From assembly GCA_946699065.1 (NCBI GenBank), contig CAMPDV010000234.1:62001-126000 (forward strand): DNA of 64,000 bases, read 5' to 3'. The translations under genes were made by a program, and so were the position numbers. This stretch comes from Loxodes magnus. Taxonomy: Eukaryota; Ciliophora; Karyorelictea; Loxodida; Loxodidae. Position 1 is the stretch's first letter; the number at the start of each line of letters is the position of its first letter. Positions 12,650-24,818 of this stretch are shown in pieces. The notes below the pieces were generated by a model. The model saw nothing but the letters and a program-made list of their open reading frames with translations. It did no database searches and had not been told where the DNA came from.

Positions 12650-13965
12650 CTCTAACAATACCAACTACAAACTTATCTTTACAAATATAATCAACATTTA
12701 GATTACCTTTATTCCAACTTTACTAAATTATTATCATCAAATTATTACACATCACTACATTATTACACCACTACATTATCATATTACTATACATCAAATC
12801 CCTAAATTTACCATACTATCAAACCTAATTATTACATAACCCTAACTAACTACTATTCTTTATTTCTCTAAAATACACAAAATATACAAAATATACAAAA
12901 TAGAGAACTTTAACTACTCCTACAATAAGTATTCCTTTCTAAATTACTCTGTTAGTTTGCATATGTAAAGGCTGCTAAATTTTTTATGTTTTAGTACTAA
13001 TTATCATGCTACAATGCTATATTAGAAGTATTTAGAAAAATTATAGTATCTTATTAATTAGGTGATACTACTAGGTATTACTGGCATTTTGATGCTTACT
13101 TATTGCAAATAAAATAGTAGACTTCAAATCTTTAAGTCCTAAATAGTTAATGAGATAGACTGAGAAAGATTATACTTCTCAAATTAGATGAAAAAGTAAA
13201 TGTTTATAGATCTTTAATTTAAGGTATCGTGAGGAAATGATTGTGCTTTTTAGTAATTTCCCTATACTTAGAACTTATTAAAATAACTACTTTCCTCTAC
13301 TATCTTTCTAATATCCTGCAGAAAATTGTATAAATCAATTACTTTATTTACACTAATCAAGAGTTCTAATAAGAAGTTCATATTTAACAACAGTTATAAT
13401 TCAGACAACCATCACCATTCTCACTAAATTTCAAGGAGAATTTCACGTATTTTAAGTTTTAAATTTTCTGAGTGATGAAGAAGAGGAAAGAATTATAGAG
13501 ATAGTAGAAAGTATCTTTTATAAGTTATAGATTTGAAATAAATAGTACTTTAATATTGTAATTACAGTATATCTAGAATAAATCTAGTCTTATAACTAAT
13601 CCTAGTATTTTATTTAAAATATATCAATTAGTATTATATCAAAATGCTAAACTAAGATACTATATAACTATCATTTTAAATCATATACAAACCTTAAATA
13701 TTTCCACATATACTTATAATACCATAATATAATACCCACAGTGCCAGTTACTAGAGGTAAATAGCCAATATTTACTCACTATTTAATAACCATAGTAAGA
13801 TAATCCAAATTATCAAATTTAATTATAGTAATCCTTATATTTAAACTGTCACTTCCCCTCTATTATAATAAGTAACCAAATTTTTAAAAAATAACTACTG
13901 TGAGAGGTTTCAAAAGATAATTAATTAGCAATTCAATGTTAAGTTCATAATCCCTAGATTGTGTG
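12650..13965. other. G-poor and AT-rich spacer
   Basis: The part at 12690-12900 is almost free of G on the plus strand and ends in three near-copies of a 9-mer (aatatacaa). The remainder is AT-rich with short C-rich islands, for example 13690-13870. No gene recognised. Confidence 0.4.
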
Positions 13966-13970
13966 TAATA

Positions 13971-15224
13971 ATGGAGGAACGCGTTATTTATAAGATGTGT
14001 CTTAAGGTTTCAACAAGGCTATCTAATAAAGTTAAAGATTAATGAGGACTAGCCTTACTTTAAATGTATTTATAAGAAAATTAAATTATTTTGAAACTCT
14101 TCTATGGTCAAAAAGTCTCTACTAAGATTTCTTATAATGAACTAAAATATGAATTTTATGAATGCTAAATTAGCAGGGAGTGTGAAAATGGATATTGCTA
14201 CTGAGTGTCAGCTATTACTAAATTTGGTAAGTGTGTTGTGAGCAGCTATGATTATAAGTTATATCTAGAAGCCATGAAAAATGCTACTTATTAATACGAT
14301 ATGAACTTATACTGTAGTAGCGAGCTAAATGATTTATCCTTAGAAACTTATAGTGTTAGCGATAATAAAAATACAAAGATATTTTTGAGCTGCAATTAAT
14401 AGAATCTTTATCTCCTGCTTTAATAATTTTTTTATGATCCTCAGTTTCAAACAGCATAATATTTAAAGAGCATTTGATAGTTTCTGAACTTTTATTTCAG
14501 AAGAGTTCCTGAAGCAGAAGAATGTAAATAGCTAAAGAATCATAAAAAGAGTTCTTATCAATAGGAGTGTCTCAAAGTATAGATTAAAGTAACTAATATT
14601 ATATTAGCAGCGTTTTTAATGAAATTATCGTTCTTGTGATTACAGGAATATGAGCCACTTCTTATATCTACAATTTTTTTTAAAATTCAAATAAATACAG
14701 AATTCCTTGAAAAATTTAATGAATCTAAGAATACGATATAATAAGAATGGATATATTGTATATGAAGATAAAAGCAAAAAAGAAAAGTTCAATAGTTAAT
14801 ATTAGATAAAATTTCATCTCATGAAGTATGTAGAATGAATGAGTGTTAAGATCTAAAAGAAATATCGAATGGTAATTAAGAAAATGATCTAGAGTTAATA
14901 AAAGTTTGGCTCAAATGAATATAAATTATTCTTACTATAAGTTAGGAAAAGAATAGGATATTAATATTCTTTTTTTTTATTACTAGCAGACTTTTGCTTC
15001 AGAATAGTAGTTATTATAGTCAGCAAAAAAATAATTAGCTCTCTTTTAATATGGATTTGATATATACAATTGATACGATAGAGGAGGTAAAATAAGCTTA
15101 AGATACCAATAAAAAAAATATTAGAGATTGATAAAACTTATTTGCAATATGCATGAAATTCAAAAATGCAATTGACTCAGAGGAAATATCTCCTTTATTG
15201 TGATCTAAATTTAATATCTAATGA
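13971..15224 (+). CDS. Candidate cysteine-containing protein, unknown function
   Basis: From ATG 13971 one continuous reassigned-code frame runs to a TGA at 15222-15224, about 417 residues. The N-terminal third is the most convincing: it contains E-F-Y-E-C-Q-I-S-R-E-C-E-N-G-Y-C-Y-W followed by F-G-K-C-V-V-S-S-Y-D-Y, a cysteine spacing that could form a small disulfide or metal-binding unit. The rest is Lys/Gln/Leu-rich with a hydrophobic segment (N-I-I-L-A-A-F-L-M-K-L). The ATG and the cysteine-rich part share one frame across 190 bases, which supports the start. Several TGA codons must be read as Trp. No family recognised; the C-terminal half may be non-coding. Confidence 0.35.
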
Positions 15225-16380
15225 GTATCTATTAATATAGAGAAGATATATTTTAGTTAACGAATAATAAAATGATAATTATTTTGATTATAGAGCATTA
15301 ATATCATTTAATTGAACTAAGCTTAATTATTTTTGTATAATAGCTTAGTGATTGAAATGACTTAGTTAAACAATGAAATTAGTATTTATAGAGATAAAAT
15401 GATTAGTGATAGAAAAGATAATAGAAATAGGAAATATTGATGTATATTAAATAATAATAGAGTTATAATAGAATTACTAAGATTAACTGTATATTAGTTA
15501 ATAATTAGTATTTTTATAAGAATTTAGCTAAATTATCCTATATGATAGACTTAAAGCCTCTAAATTTAGGTAATTTGAGTATAAATATAAAATTGAATGT
15601 TTTTTGTGAATTTTAATCTGTTTGATTGGGAAAAGAGAATAAGAGAAATGGTTGAAGTAATATATATAAAAGTTAAAAGCACTAAACTAGGTTGTTGATT
15701 TGAATCTTTTTTCTATTTAATTTGATTAATAAAATTTTCTTATTTAGATTTAATTTTTTATCTATTTACTAAAAATATCTCCAAAATGTTTATAATTCCA
15801 AATTAAATAGTAAATCACATTTAATAAGTTAAACATAATTCCAATATAAATATTCATTTTATTAATAGCTCTCTTAAAGTAAGTATTATTTAAAATCATT
15901 CTATTTTATGCATACTCAAAATCATAAGTAAAAATAGATTATGCTTTAAAATCTTATATATACCCAAAAAATTTTAGATACATATTATAAACAAAAAAAT
16001 AATAAAATATAAGATACAAAAAACATTTCAAATTATTATAGAATACATTTAAATCATTAACATTAACTATCATTCTCAAATTACTTTATATTCATCTTCC
16101 TCAAATATTTACACTCTATTACTAATACAAAACATACCAAAATACTATCAATACTATCAATATCATTAACTACTTTTAACTATTCCAAATCTTATCTTCA
16201 AAAACATTATCCCATATAATTCAATTATTATTACTATTTAACTTACAACATTATGCCTTATAACCTACACTCAACAAAACAAAAACATTCCTAATAATAC
16301 ATTTAATCATCAACACTATAACATACAACAAAACCATAACCACAAAATTAACACTTATATTCAATCAAAAATAACTAGAC
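15225..16380. other. AT-rich, then strongly G-poor leader of LINE-1
   Basis: 15225-15760 is A/T-rich with no gene seen. From about 15770 to 16375 the plus strand has A, T and C but almost no G. This asymmetric block directly precedes the endonuclease frame of the LINE and may be its 5' untranslated region or a decayed ORF1, though I see no ORF1 motif. Confidence 0.4.
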
Positions 16381-19300
16381 ATACATAAATATAGGGGTTA
16401 ACCAGTTGTAATTAGAATAAGAAAAACTAAATCTACAAACATCAATATAAGAGGATTAAGACCTTACAAAATATTATTACTTCAATTCATCCAAGAAAAT
16501 AAGATACACATTATGTCCAAATAAGAGATTCATGTACCTCAAATTTAAGACATCCTATATCTTTACGGATTCAGAGCTACCATAAAAGTAGGCATTTATC
16601 TAGTAAAGTGTGGCGTTTTACGTTAGAGATAAACGAATAAATAGAGTAAAACATGAAGTGGATGGACTTAACTAAGCAGAAATATATTAGGGTTGCGGAT
16701 AATTAGTATAAGCCTTGATAGTAGACTAGCGATAATTAACATCTACACATCCGCAACTTAAGATAAAACAGAACTGGGTATTTTCTATGATGGCGTAAGA
16801 TATTTTGTTCATATAGCAAACGATTTAGAGCTCTAAATACTAATATTGAGGGATTTTAATGCTTATATGCCATAATTTTTACAAAATAAGCAAAATGTAG
16901 TAGAATGATACCTATCGAATTTTATGCAAGAGTTTAATCTGACATGAAAAGACCCAGATTAAGATCCAACATATATCACGGTAATAAGGGAGAGGTAGAA
17001 TCAAGATTGATTACTATCTAACAGACCAATTCATTACGCACAACATAATAAAATCTAAATTCTATCAAAGCAGGATATTAGGAAATCATTAACCTGGCAG
17101 ACTAATATTATATATAGTAAAAAAATAGTGATTAAGTAAAGTAAAAAAAAATCGGTTTTAAAAACTTCAATAAATATTGGTATAAGAAAAATTCGATAAA
17201 TGAGTTGAAGATATGGAAATAAGCAAATTTTTTCATCAAAATTGTGAAAAATTCTATGACAAATTATAAGAATAAATTCAATAAGGCGCAGCTCTAATAT
17301 GCGGACATACTACTTCTATGCCGAAACAACTAAGAAAATAATTCAAAAGTCATGCCATAAAAGTAAAATGATTAATAAGATAAGCCAGATATAATACGAG
17401 AGATCAAAATAAGACAGGAATATAGACGAGGTATGAAAAGATTATAGAAATCAATTTATTGTTCTCCTAGATGCAGTCAATAAAGGAAACCTAAGTGAAA
17501 CATGAAAGAATATGCAGAGATTATATAAAAGAGGAAAAATAGCATCGTGAATACTAATAAATTAAGAAGATATCCAACTCTTCAAGGCAAGTTGAGAAAT
17601 TACTATAGGAATGGAAATAAAAATCTACTAAATCAATTTAGAAACAAATAACCAATAGAAATCAAAATGGTAGAAATTGAATAATGTATAAGAAATCTAT
17701 CACAATGAAAAGCAACAGGACCAGATCAAATAAAATCAAGCACAATAAATTCCGGAGGGTAAAAATTAATAAAGGTGATGACTCAGATAATAAAAAAATA
17801 TTAAAATCAGGAAATATTCCTAGAAGAACAAAAGAATCATATATTAAACTTATTCATAAAAAAGATAAGCACAGCTAACCCGATGAATTGAAGACCTATT
17901 TCCCTTATTAATAATATCCTAAATATTATAAATCTATGGATATTCGAATAACTAAATCTTAACTAATTAGACTTTACGATGAATTATAATACAGTTTTAA
18001 CCCTAATAAATCTTAAGCTCAACATATTTTTCAACCTCAGAACTATCTAGGAGCATCTTTATAAAAACAATAAAGAAGCATTTTTAATTTTTATTGGTAT
18101 AATGAAAGTTTTTAAATCAGTTATAAGGAAGATATATGACAAAGCTTGAAATAGGAGTACCAGAATAATTAATAAAACTTCTTGCTGAAATATAAAGAGA
18201 AGAAGACATTAAATTGAGAATAAATGACCTCTTTTCGGATAAGTTTATTACAGAAAAGGCAACCAAATAAGGCTGCACATGTTTTACCAGTATCTTCAAT
18301 ATTATAATAAATATATTTCTTAATAAACTAAAAGAAAATCATATTGGAGTAGCAATGGAACTAAAAACAGAATATTATACAATGCAAAAATATTGTGGTG
18401 CACTAGCCTATGCTGATGACATAGCATACATAGTTTAGCCAGACTAAGTACAAAAAAAGATTGAAGATTAGACACATGAGCTGAAAGTTACATCTTGTCA
18501 ATAGCTGACAAAAAAATGACAATTATGAAATGGAAATAATATGACACTCTAAACGACAATAAATTAATTGATATGGAAATATAAAGTTTAAATACTTTTA
18601 AGTATCTAGGTCACGGAATATAAGAGGAAATATTACACTAAAAACATCTAGAGTTTAGGATTACTGAATGTTAAAAGACATAAGGATGAATCCTTTATTA
18701 AATCACATTATAAGAAGGCTTTACACCATATAATGCGCACAAATGATACTAAAAGCTTTATCTAAATTTTCGGATATGGAAGTTAATGTATTCCATTCAT
18801 TGAAGAAACTATAGGTAAAAATAATAGAAAATAGAAAAAATTTGACGTAGATCCCTTAGAGTGATAATAGATGGATCTTTCTGCAAATAAAACGAAAATA
18901 TTAAGATGCGAATTACAGTTTACTAAAATTTAATTCTATTTATGATAACAGATGTAATGTTCAGATAAAAACTAATATTAAATTTCGAATCAACAGTAGA
19001 CGGTTGAATGTATCTGCTAAAAAACAACATCCTATTTGAAATTTAATCTTAAAAAGTTCTGATAAACTGCAACTCAACGAGTGAATTATAGTTTAGGAAG
19101 AATGAAATGCAAAAAAGATAAAATCATTATTAAATAAAGCTAAAAAATTCCATAACAGTACTGAAGCAATAAATTTCATACAGGATATTACAACAAGATT
19201 CGAATAGAGAAGTTACTGGAATCATTTATTATGGCCCACCAATTATCTAAGATATTACAAACACAGAAAATAGGAAATTTGTTATTTGTTTAGACTTAGA

Positions 19301-19990
19301 GCCAAATGCAGTAGGCCGCATAGACTTTAAAGTTAAGAACTTTTTAGAAAATGATATATTTAGACTATGCTCAAATGGCGTAGAAAATTAATTTCACATA
19401 ATTGAGATATGTGGATAATACTAACAGGAAAGAGATATATTAGCATAAAAACTAAAGACAATAGAACTTAGAAAAAACAAACAAATATAATGCTAATTAA
19501 ATTAATCTTAATCAAAATAGTCTGGGGAAATTACGAGTTTGAAAGCTGAAGTAAATCATTATAGAAAGAACAAAAATCTTAATAGGTTCAAAGATTTTAT
19601 CGAAAGTTTGCTAAAGAAAGTAAAATGGGATATATAAATAAAACCCTCACTTTCCATAGAAAAATAAGTTAGAATTAAAGAGTCAGTTCAAGTGAGCATA
19701 TCTGAATATACAAAGTACTTGTTAACAAGAAAAAACTAAAAGTAGAAAAAAGTAAATGAGACTAATTTGACACTAAGTTGGAATATGATCTAAGAAAGGT
19801 AAAAAAAAGTTCACGGATGAAATAAAAACAAGAAAGATAAAAAAGACTACAATAGGTAATAATAAATAAGCAACTACTTCAGAAAGATTTATTAGTAGAA
19901 ATAGATTCTTAATTCTCAAATTAACAAGCGCTAGATAGTTGGAAGAGGAGATAGAATAAGCATATGATCATCAAGAAGGCCAGGTAAAAC
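16380..19990 (+). mobile_element. Non-LTR retrotransposon (LINE-1) with AP endonuclease and RT, broken
   Basis: ORF2-like coding in three parts. An apurinic-endonuclease-type domain (about 16430-16930) has I-M-S-K-Q-E-I-H-V (the L-Q-E-x-H motif, TAA as Gln) and L-R-D-F-N-A (the G-D-F-N motif with Gly changed to Arg). A reverse transcriptase follows, with N-W-R-P-I-S-L-I-N-N at 17886-17915 (Trp is TGA 17889-17891) and catalytic Y-A-D-D at 18409-18420. A C-terminal Cys/His segment near 19355-19420 has the C-x6-7-F-H-I-I-E-I-C pattern typical of LINE tails. Endonuclease and Y-A-D-D lie in one frame and N-W-R-P in another, so at least two frameshifts interrupt the ORF. No target-site duplication or poly(A) tail was identified. 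Same family as LINE-2 (40750-45700). Confidence 0.85.
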
Positions 19991-20019
19991 TAAAAACATT
20001 TTTAGACTATTATTAACAG

Positions 20020-20760
20020 TAAAATTTGGTTTCTTCTTCTGAATTTTGGTGTACATAATAATGGTGGAATCACGTTATTTATATTTATAGATTTAATTTT
20101 TTTTAATAATAAAGTATAAATGAGGTATATCTTCCGGTTAGAAGTTTAAAAAGATCTTAAAGTTTATGGGAGTCTCTTTTTTCTAATAGAACTCAAGCTC
20201 CTATCTGATTTTTTCCTTCAGATCTTTCGATCCCTCGATGGAAATAAAATTATTGCCTTATGTCAGATCGATCTTCAGATTGCTCTTATTTTTTCTCTTG
20301 CTGCGGAAATTTTAGTCATAGGTACCATCAATTTTTGCAAATACTGTATAATTTTCTTATTCCCTTTGGTTTTATTTATGTTTTTTCATTTATTTCTCTA
20401 TTTACATTGAAATATAATTAATCTATTAGGATTTTGTAGGAATTATTGTAATTTTCTTTTAATATATTTACTTATTTAATCTTGCTTCACCCTGTTTTTT
20501 TCATCTTATTCTTGAAAAATTCAGATCTCATTTTCTATTATTTGAAGACTATCTCTTAGTATTCTTTTTCCTGTGATGTTTATAATGTCCGCCATAGTAA
20601 GGCTCTTTATCTCCAATGAAATCTTCAAATTCTTCTTTTTATTTAGATCTTCTTACAATGTTTGGATTCTTATTATCAGTGTTTATAATAAGTCTTGCAT
20701 ATAAATTGGATCCATTATTTTTTATAGTTTTCTCGTTCAAGCTGTTCCAATTTGTTTTAA
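20020..20760 (-). CDS. Coding remnant of unknown function beside the rDNA
   Basis: The minus-strand frame through 20020-20400 reads as ordinary protein with TAA as Gln: E-N-Y-T-V-F-A-K-I-D-G-T-Y-D, then F-I-S-I-E-G-S-K-D-L-K-E-K-I, then E-L-E-F-Y. Upstream, at about 20560-20740, comes F-E-D-F-I-G-D-K-E-P-Y-Y-G-G. No domain is recognised; an ORF1 of a retrotransposon is one possibility given LINE-1 on the other side. It is cut at about 20810 by the start of the SSU rRNA fragment. Frame continuity in the middle part was only partly checked. Confidence 0.35.
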
Positions 20761-20816
20761 CATTAAAGTGCTTTAATCCTTATTATTAAATTGGCTAAAA
20801 TTTATTTAATTTCTTT

Positions 20817-21677
20817 GGCGGGCCCTTTACCTTGAGGAAACTAGAGTGTTTAAGGCAGGCTCCTGTCTGAATACCGCAGCTGGAATAAAACTCGTGGTTA
20901 TTTTTTGCGAGACTATCTACTATCTTTAATAGGGACAGTTGGAGGCATTGGTACTCAGTAGTCAGAGGTGAAATTCTTGGATTTACTGAAAACCAACTAC
21001 TACGAAAGCATTTGACAAGGATGCTTTCATTAATCAAGAACGAAAGTAAAGGGATCCAAGACGATCAGATACCGTCCTAGTCTTAACCATAAACTATGCC
21101 AACTAGGGATCGGGGAAACCGTATAAATCTCCTCGGCACCTTCCGAGAAATCAAAGTCTTTGGATTCTGAAGAGAGTATGGTCGCAAGACTGAAACTTAA
21201 AGGAATTTACGGAAGGGCACCACAAGGAGTGGAGCCCGCGGCTTAATTTGATTTAACGCGGGGAAACTTACCAGGTCCAGATATAGTAAGGATTGGCAGA
21301 TTAAGAGCTCTTTCTTGACTCTATGGGTGGTGGTGCATGGCCGTTCTTAGTTGGTGGAGTGATCTGTCTGGTTAATTCTGATAACGAACGGGACCTCAAC
21401 TTGCTAAATAGACTCTTTCTATCCAAGGAAGTTGTCTTTTTAGAGGAACTTCCAGCTTTTAGTTAGAGGAAGTGTGAGGCAATAACAGGTCTGTGATGCC
21501 CTTAGATTTCCTGGGCCGCACGCGCGCTACACTGACGCAGCCAATGAGTTTCCAAGTATAGCTATTCCAGCAACCTCGTAACTGCGTCGTAGTTGGGATT
21601 GATCCTTGCAATTCTTGGTCATCAACTAGGAATTCCTAGTAAGCGCAAGTCATCAGCTTGCACTGATTAAGTCCCTA

Positions 21678-21712
<35 letters not shown>

Positions 21713-21826
21713 TCGAGTGATCAGGTGAACCTCTCGGACTAATGGGAAGTTAAGTGAACCTTATCACTTAGAGGAAGGAGAAGTTGTAACAAGATATCCG
21801 TAGTTGAACCTGCGGATGGATCATTA
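20817..21826 (+). rRNA. SSU (18S) rRNA, 3' part, copy 1, defective
   Basis: Recognised from g-a-g-g-t-g-a-a-a-t-t-c-t-t-g-g (about 20965), cgcacgcgcgctac, tacacaccgcccgtcgct and the 3' end tgcggatggatcatta. The 5' half is absent: the match begins near ctttaccttgaggaaactag and is preceded by unrelated DNA. Two nearly universal sites are altered: ggaatttacgg (normally ggaattgacgg) near 21203 and tagttgaacc (normally taggtgaacc) at 21801. Truncation plus these changes indicate a pseudogene. It heads a 5.8S-LSU unit in the same orientation. Confidence 0.9.
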
Positions 21827-21920
21827 ATATTAATATCAAACATTACAAAAATCAAATCTATTTACAACTTTATGCTGGCTTTCATTTTATCAAATATATA
21901 AACCTAAACAAAACAAAAGC

Positions 21921-22063
21921 CCCAACAATAGATGCCTAAGCTCTGGCGTCGATGAAGGACGCAGCGAAGCACGAAATTCAATGCGAATTGCAGGATTTCG
22001 TGAGTCATCAGATTTCCCAACACATCAGCCACCTTGGGGAAACTCAAGGTATGTTCCTTTCAG
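21921..22063 (+). rRNA. 5.8S rRNA, copy 1
   Basis: Located between SSU and LSU. It contains cgtcgatgaaggacgcagcg, gcgaattgcaggatttcgtg and agtcatcag, the expected order of conserved 5.8S blocks. ITS1 (21827-21920) and ITS2 (22064-22134) are unusually short. Ends are approximate. The bases c-c-t-t-g-g-g-g near the 3' part pair with LSU in standard models but were not checked. Confidence 0.85.
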
Positions 22064-22134
22064 TATCATATAAAATACAAATGTAAGTGAATAAGAATTC
22101 TCTTACCAAGTGAAAAAACTGAGTATATGTATTT

Positions 22135-22796
22135 GTGATTTGAGGGGAGCAAAATAACCCGCTGAACTTAAGCATATAAATAAGCGGAGGAAAAGAAACT
22201 AACAAGGATGGCCTTAGTAACGGCGAATGGAGCGGTCAAAGCCCACTTGTAAATCTTCGGAATTATCAAAGTTAGGGAGGAATGGTGTTGGTTTGATTGA
22301 CCAAATTGGTCAGGAATGACACATCATAGAGGGTGATAACCCCGTGAGGTTCAATTAGATTAAAAGCCAAACTATCTAAAAATCGGACAGCTTGGGATTG
22401 CTGTCCAAAGTGCGAGGTAAACTCTTCGTAAGGCTAAATACGTCCAGAGCCCAATAGTGCACAAGTACCGTGAGGGAAAAGTGAAAAGTACTTTGGAAAG
22501 AGAGTTAAAAGACCTAAAATAGTTGGGAAGGAAGCTGTGCGTCTACAATAAATCTGAGTAAAGCTTTGAAAAGAAGTATTGCAAGGATATAGTGGACAGA
22601 CATCCTGTCTTGAAACACAGTCCAAGGAGTCTAGCTATATCGCGAGTCTGTACATGAAAATGTGTAGGTGAAATGAAAGTGCTTGGGCAGGACGAAGCCA
22701 GGGGAAATTCTGGTGGAGGTTCGTGTAGGTACTGATGTGCAAATCGCTCTGTAGACCTAAGTATAGGGGCGAAGACTCATCGAACCATCTACTAGT

Positions 22797-22831
<35 letters not shown>

Positions 22832-23880
22832 ACTTTTCGTGGTATCCGGTAAAGCCAATTAATAGAGGTTCGGGAGGAGTCACTCCTTCCTCCTATTATC
22901 AAACTTTAAATGGGTGCAATAACGTTTCATAAATGAACGTGACATGACATAAATGTCCCTAGTGGGCCAATCCTGGTAAGCAGAACTGGCAATGAGGGCC
23001 CAACCTGAAGCGGAGTTAAGGCGACAGAACCCGTCTGCAAGAAAAGTCGTTAATCAATTTAGACAGTAGGACGGAAGTCATGGAAATCGGAACCTGCTAA
23101 GGAGTGTGTAACAACTCACCTACCGAATGGACTAGCCCTGAAAATGGAAGTCGCGAAAGGCTGGTGCCCATACTCTGCCCTCTGGTGTAGGAGGGTGTAG
23201 TATCTACATGGAGGTAATTCTGTGAAGAGTTATGGAGCAGGTATTAGTGCAGATCTTGGTGGTAGTAGCAAGTATTCCAATGCCAACTTGGAAGACTGAA
23301 GTGGAGAAGGTTTTCATGAGAACCGCACTGTATTATGAGTAACCCGATCCTAACTTTACGAGGAAAAGGGAATATGGTTAATATTCCATAGGTGCTTACT
23401 ACATAGTGGTGACACAATATGCTGTAATATGTCGGGGGAGAGTTGTCTTTTCTGTCTAGCATACATGCGCGCCTGGATCCATTACGGCGAGGGAGGCGTG
23501 ATGTATGGAAGAGTAGTAAACTGTATGTGTTGTCTGGAGCACCAACTACGATCCATGAAACTTGCGGCATGTAATATGTAGGAGTATTCGTACCTATACC
23601 GCAGCAGGTCTCCAAGGTTTAGCAGCCTCTAGTCAATAGAATAATGTAGGTAAGGGAAGTCGGCAAATTAGATCTGTAACTTCGGGAGAAAGATTGGCTC
23701 TGAGGGCCAGGTAGAAGTCTCCACTGGAGGGATTGTGTAACTTAATTTTCACGGAAGTGGGAGTTTTGTCGCCATGACCGAAGGTGGTCGGCCATGCGGC
23801 GAATGGCTACCTCAGAACTGGAGCGGCAGGAGGAATCCGACTGTTTAATTAAAGCAAAGCATTGTGAAGGTGATATGTTA

Positions 23881-23911
<31 letters not shown>

Positions 23912-24818
23912 AGTCAAGGTGATGAGATTCAACGAAGCGCGTGCAAATGGTGGGAGTAACTATGACTCTCTTAAGGTAACCAAATGCCTTCGTCATCTAA
24001 TTAGTGATGTGCATGAATGGATTAACGAGATTCCTACTGTCATTCAGTAACTTTCTAGCAATGTAACTGAGTGAGAGAAACCGCCAGGTGGGGAGTTTGG
24101 CTGGGGCGGCACATCTGTTAAAAGATAACACAGGTGTCCTACGGCCAGCTCAGAGCAGATAGAAACCGCTCACAGACCAAAAGGGGAAAAGCTGGCATCA
24201 TTTAACGTCTCATTGTCAGGATAAACTGGGAAATTATGGCCTATCGATCCTTTTACGAATTTTAAGCAAGAGGTGTCAGAAAAAATACCACAGGGATAAC
24301 TGGCTTGTGGCAGCCAAGTGTTCATAGTGACGTTGCTTTTTGATTCTTCGATGTCGGCTCTTCCTATCATTATGAAGCAGAATTCACAAGTGTCGGATCT
24401 TTCACCCGTCAAAAGGGAACGTGAGCTGGGTTTAGGCCATCGTGAGACAGGTTATTTTTACCCTACTGATCACTGCGTCGCCACAGTAGTCCAACTCAGT
24501 ACGAGAGGATTCGTTGGTCCAGATCTCTGGTATTGCCATTGGTTGAGCAGTCCGTGTGGCTACTCTACCATCTGCATAGATTATGACTGAACACCTCTAA
24601 GTCAGAATCTAATCTGGGAGCGACGCCTTCTATCTACTTATGAAAACAATACTTTTTATATCCTCAAACCCTCCCCATGTCTGTTAACAGAATAAGAATG
24701 GCTCATTACATACAAGTAGATAGGATAGATCCTTTGTAGACCACTAAGTATTGACCTGGGGTTGTACGCATGAGAGTAAGCTTGCCTTACAATCTGATGA
24801 GACTATTACAAAGTCACT
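22135..24818 (+). rRNA. LSU (28S) rRNA, copy 1, with a 179-base internal deletion
   Basis: Begins at the 5.8S-proximal tgaggggagc...cccgctgaacttaagcat block and runs through gagtaactatgactctctta, the sarcin-ricin loop agtacgagagga (about 24499) and a 3' end near 24818. Compared with copy 2 it lacks 179 bases after 24038. The missing segment includes the gggaacgg and ggaaagaagac core of domain V around the peptidyl-transferase centre. Both deletion edges carry ctgtc, a microhomology signature. Such a molecule cannot work as a ribosomal RNA, so this is an rDNA pseudogene. Confidence 0.9.

Noticed and set aside
22434..24590. Several standard-code ORFs on both strands inside the LSU genes (also 53622-55194)
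   Set aside because: They lie within clear rRNA sequence and repeat only because the rDNA repeats.
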